From the NCBI GenBank assembly GCA_922989275.2, contig OV277866.1:55047246-55111245 (forward strand): DNA of 64,000 bases, read 5' to 3'. The position numbers were made by a program, and so were the translations under genes. The DNA comes from Gari tellinella. Taxonomy: Eukaryota > Mollusca > Bivalvia > Cardiida > Psammobiidae. The notes below the pieces were generated by a model. It made no database searches. It had not been told where the DNA came from and worked only from the letters and a program-made list of their open reading frames with translations. Shown here piece after piece: positions 61,410 to 64,000 of the stretch (its first letter is position 1; each line of letters opens with the position of its first letter).

Positions 61410-61845
61410 TAACGTGGAGAAGACGTTATTCATTCCCAACAGACGCGTGTAAAGGCTACAGTGGAGAATGTGTTATTCTTTCCCAATAAACGCGTTTACG
61501 CTAAAACTATTATTTGCAGTGCAAACAGTTTGGAGCCAGATCAGACGCCGGGTGACCCGGCGTCTGATCAGGCTCCAAACTGTTTGCCACCAAGATAAAC
61601 ATGAAATATCAGAATTGTCCAAAAGTTGTTCTTTTTTACGTTTTAGTGCTTTGCGTTTGCGTACGTTTGCGTTTAAACGGAAAAGAATAACAGTTTTTCC
61701 ACTGTAGCACCATTATTTCCATTACAAATAGCTTGAAGCCAGATATTCATGTAGCTAGAAATGTGTAAAAAAAATAGTTTAAACATTTTATTAGAAGGCG
61801 CTTGCGTTTCGTTTGTGTGTTTAAACTGGACAGAAGTATTTACAT
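61410..61845 (-). mobile_element. TA1 MITE, old, split by a younger TA1
   Basis: ACGTGGAGAAGACGTTATTC and CAACAGACGCGTGTAAAGG at left. ATTTCCATTACAAATAGC, GAAGCCAGATATTC, GCGTTTCGTTTGTGTG at right. Hairpin lost. Confidence 0.65.
61459..61704 (-). mobile_element. TA1 MITE, young subfamily, nested
   Basis: CAGTGGAGAATGTGTTATTC to ACAGTTTTTCCACTG. Hairpin tip CCGGGTGACCCGG. TA on both sides. Confidence 0.92.
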
Positions 61846-61854
61846 TCGGCAACA

Positions 61855-61971
61855 TTTGTCAACTGCAACTATTCTCATCGTTGGTTGCCCAATGTTTTAA
61901 TAATATGAGTGTCAAACGGTTTGGATTCATCTGAGAAGACGGTGTTATCTAGATCCAAACAATTTGCAACC
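61855..61971 (+). mobile_element. TTAA-e/a-like remnant
   Basis: CAACATTTGTCAACTGCAAC, then hairpin AAACGGTTTGGATTCATC / TCTAGATCCAAACAATTTGC with most of the inner arms deleted. Confidence 0.5.
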
Positions 61972-62107
61972 GTTATTACAAAACTCCGTCCACAGCATGC
62001 ACAAAGTGAATGTTTCGCCACAAATACAGTACATTCTCTATAGTACTATCACTACATGTAACACAGAAGCGAACGCACGTTAATAATTAAAGACAAATAC
62101 ATGTCTT

Positions 62108-62185
62108 ATAGCAGAAAGCATGAAGAAAGTAAAGCAGAAAGGTCCTTTCATGAGGATTATGCTTTAATTTGATCCTGTTTGAAGC
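62108..62185. repeat. TTAA-b/TA4-type hairpin
   Basis: TATAGCAGAAAGCATGAAG / TTTGATCCTGTTTGAAGC with inner GAAAGTAAAGCAGAAAGGTC / GAGGATTATGCTTTAATTT. Confidence 0.5.
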
Positions 62186-62461
62186 AGCCATCTGCACATA
62201 ACCCCGAAAATAACATTCTTTTGAATGCCCTAACAACTTAAGTATATTGTAGAACATTCGTACCAAAGTTTTTATATATGTCAAAATGAAGTTTTTTATG
62301 TATGAATTTTGTTTTCAATGCAAGATTAAAGTTTTAGAGTTTAGCTTATAATGGGTACCATTCAGCCGCTTTCCGATCGACATCCGATAAAATTATACGG
62401 CCTTTGAATTACCATTTAATCTTGATCGTGCTATTGGCATATTTCTGATACATGTAACTGT

Positions 62462-62530
62462 TGCAAACAATCTTGATCCAGATGAGACGCCGAGTAACTC
62501 GGCGTCTCATCTGGATCCAAACTGTTTGGC
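62462..62530. repeat. GCAAACAG-class hairpin (GATGAGACGCCG type)
   Basis: TTGCAAACAATCTTGATCC, GATGAGACGCC, tip GAGTAACTC, right arm GATCCAAACTGTTTGG. TTAA-e-like inner arm; ends not seen. Confidence 0.65.
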
Positions 62531-62696
62531 ACTTTAATAATATCTGCTTCAAGAAATGGATGGAACACTTTATATTGGAATTGATCAAGAAAGCAATATT
62601 TGCAGATGGATTTTCCATTCATGCTTAAAATTAATGAAAGACTTGAATAAGATGATTACATATTCTATTGACTCAAGGCGTATACTTTTTGACAAA

Positions 62697-62949
62697 CAGT
62701 TGAGAATACGCAATTCTTGCCCGTTGAAACCCAAACGGAACGCAAACATAAATTCAATAAAAAGCTGAAAAGGACACATTTTTATATGGCTACCGATTTA
62801 TTTAAATCAGAGTAGCAAACGGTTTGGAACCTGATCAGACGCTGGGTTACCGAGCGTCTGATCTGGTTCCAAATTGTTTGCAATGGAAATACATGTAATC
62901 ATTTACGGACAAACGCGCTTATTGGGAAAGAAAGGTATTTTCTCTACTG
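62697..62949 (+). mobile_element. TA1 MITE
   Basis: CAGTTGAGAATACGCAATTC to TATTTTCTCTACTG plus TA. Hairpin GGAACCTGATC / GATCTGGTTCC with mirrored arm change. Its right spacer reads GGAAATACATGTAAT where others read GGAAATAAT (62890-62897). Confidence 0.87.
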
Positions 62950-63101
62950 TATACAGCTAAAGCTATTTTCGTAACAAAAGCGTTGCGGGTAAAGTAAACA
63001 TTTGGAGGTGAAAACAGCAAGTGCAAAAAGATGTAAGGCAGTCGGTTAAACTAAACTGTAATTCCCGCTAAAACGATATTTTCAAACGTAGTCTAAACTC
63101 C

Positions 63102-63342
63102 TTAACTGCCTTACCACGAATACGATAGAGTTTTTTATTTGCAAAATGTTTGGATCCTGACCAGTTGGCGTTGTTTGCAAAATCGTTTCATATTAATATT
63201 CAATGTAGTATGACTTAAAACATATCGATACGGGCGTCAACCAGTTTGGGTCCTGATCAGACGACGCGGTACGCGGCGTCTGATCAGGATCCAAACTGTT
63301 TGCAAACGCGCTTTAAGGCGTCATTGAGAGTGAAAGGGTTAA
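63102..63342 (+). mobile_element. TTAA-a MITE
   Basis: TTAACTGCCTTACCACG at left, GTCATTGAGAGTGAAAGG plus GTTAA at right. Hairpin at 63238-63303: CCAGTTTGGGTCCTGATC, tip CGCGGTACGCGG, right arm GATCAGGATCC. A second half hairpin lies at 63147-63178. Confidence 0.7.
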
Positions 63343-63399
63343 ACTGACACTTGAACACTCTAATCTATATCTCCCCTTAATGATACATGTATGACGTCA

Positions 63400-63530
63400 T
63401 CACTTTTAAACAAATTTCGTCTGCTTTATTTCTCAAATTTCTAATGAAGGTATTTTTACTTAAGACATATTTAAATGCGTGTCAAACAGGTTTGATCCTG
63501 ATCAGATCCTGCGTTACAGTTTTGTGGCGA
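63400..63530 (+). mobile_element. TTAA-a-like remnant
   Basis: AATTTCGTCTGCTTTATTTC, then a left hairpin arm only (CAAACAGGTTTGATCCTG, CTGCGTTACAG). Confidence 0.5.
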
Positions 63531-63762
63531 ATCCTGTTTAATCGCACTCAGCAAATAATTAGAAAAAAATAGAAACATAGTTTCGTCTTTGTTAATTAGA
63601 CAGTGTCTAAACATGATTATTACACATAATTACGGATAAACAGATGGATTAGAATGAAATTCTGACAGTTTTAAATCGTAACATTACCAGACTGTAAAAA
63701 CAGTGAGTTTAATTAACCAAGGGAACGCCAAATGATGTTTAATTACCTCCTGGATAAAGGTA

Positions 63763-63994
63763 CAGTGAAGACAACGTTATTCTTTCCCGTTTAAACGCAA
63801 ACGAAACACACACGCATCACAATAAAAACTTTTCGACAATTCTGACTATTTATTTTTTTCTGAGTGGCAAACAGTTTGGAGCCTGATCAGACGCCGGGTT
63901 ACCCGGCGTCTGATCTGGCTTCAAACTGTTTGCAATGGAAATAATATTTTAGCGTAAACGCGTTTATTGGGAAACAATAAAGTTTTCTCCACTG
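63763..63994 (+). mobile_element. TA1 MITE
   Basis: CAGTGAAGACAACGTTATTC to AAAGTTTTCTCCACTG plus TA. Hairpin GGAGCCTGATC / GATCTGGCTTC with the tip CCGGGTTACCCGG. The GTAGAAAAG block of the left spacer is deleted. Confidence 0.9.
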
Positions 63995-64000
63995 TAAAAT

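Noticed and set aside
1473..63994. Regularly repeated palindromes as a CRISPR array
   Set aside because: Spacing is irregular over 64 kb, repeats lie inside TIR-bounded elements on both strands, and all other features are eukaryotic.

Overview
The window looks like repeat-dense, non-coding nuclear DNA of a eukaryote, most likely a bivalve mollusc (perhaps a heterodont clam or dreissenid-like mussel). This placement is inference from repeat types: a tRNA-derived SINE with a molluscan-style 3' tail, a Pearl/CvA-like element with ~161-bp core repeats, and very many short elements carrying GCAAACAG...CTGTTTGC hairpins. I see no convincing protein-coding gene, rRNA or true tRNA. Nearly every longer open frame is an artefact of the hairpins, which happen to read through without stops. 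The one possible exception is an unrecognised open frame at about 15600-16032.

The sequence is a mosaic of MITEs (short non-autonomous DNA transposons). Family names are mine. TA-target families (Tc1/mariner-like: ends CAGT...ACTG between TA dinucleotides) are TA1 (TIR CAGTGGAGAA..., about 246 bp, roughly 75 copies or pieces), TA2 (CAGTGCTCCCTC, about 350-370 bp), TA3 (CAGTACTGAACC, about 335-355 bp) and TA4 (CAGTAAAACCTC, about 205 bp). TTAA-target families (piggyBac-like: TTAA-CCC...GGG-TTAA) are TTAA-a (CCCTTTCACT), TTAA-b (~165-bp flank plus an AAGCAGACTG hairpin), TTAA-c, TTAA-d (CCCATTTRTGCCC), TTAA-e (CTCTTTGCATG), TTAA-f (CCATTTCTATGCTGG) and TTAA-g. TA1, TA2 and most TTAA families share one ~67-nt palindrome module although their ends and target sites are unrelated.

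Layout: 1-5.8 kb TA1 and TTAA elements, with a two-unit ~430-bp duplication at 3958-4808; 5.9-7.2 kb mostly unassigned; 7.2-24 kb dense TA1/TTAA-b elements, a SINE and the orphan open frame; 24.8-27.3 kb sparse; 27.3-29 kb a nest TTAA-b > TTAA-d > Pearl-like element; 29-36.6 kb dense; 36.6-41.4 kb mixed; 41.4-51.6 kb TA1, TA2 and TA3, with a TA1 split by a TTAA-d and by a truncated SINE; 51.8-53.3 kb a ~170-bp tandem array; 53.4-64 kb the densest TA1 field, including a three-level nest at 58776-59799.

The most interesting signal is the octamer TACATGTA. I count about 90 copies by eye (about one expected under equal base composition). In several cases it is an exact TA to TACATGTA change relative to an aligned repeat copy. 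That is the form of a two-nucleotide-stagger Tc1-type excision footprint, so the octamers may be a fossil record of excisions by the TA-target elements that fill the window.
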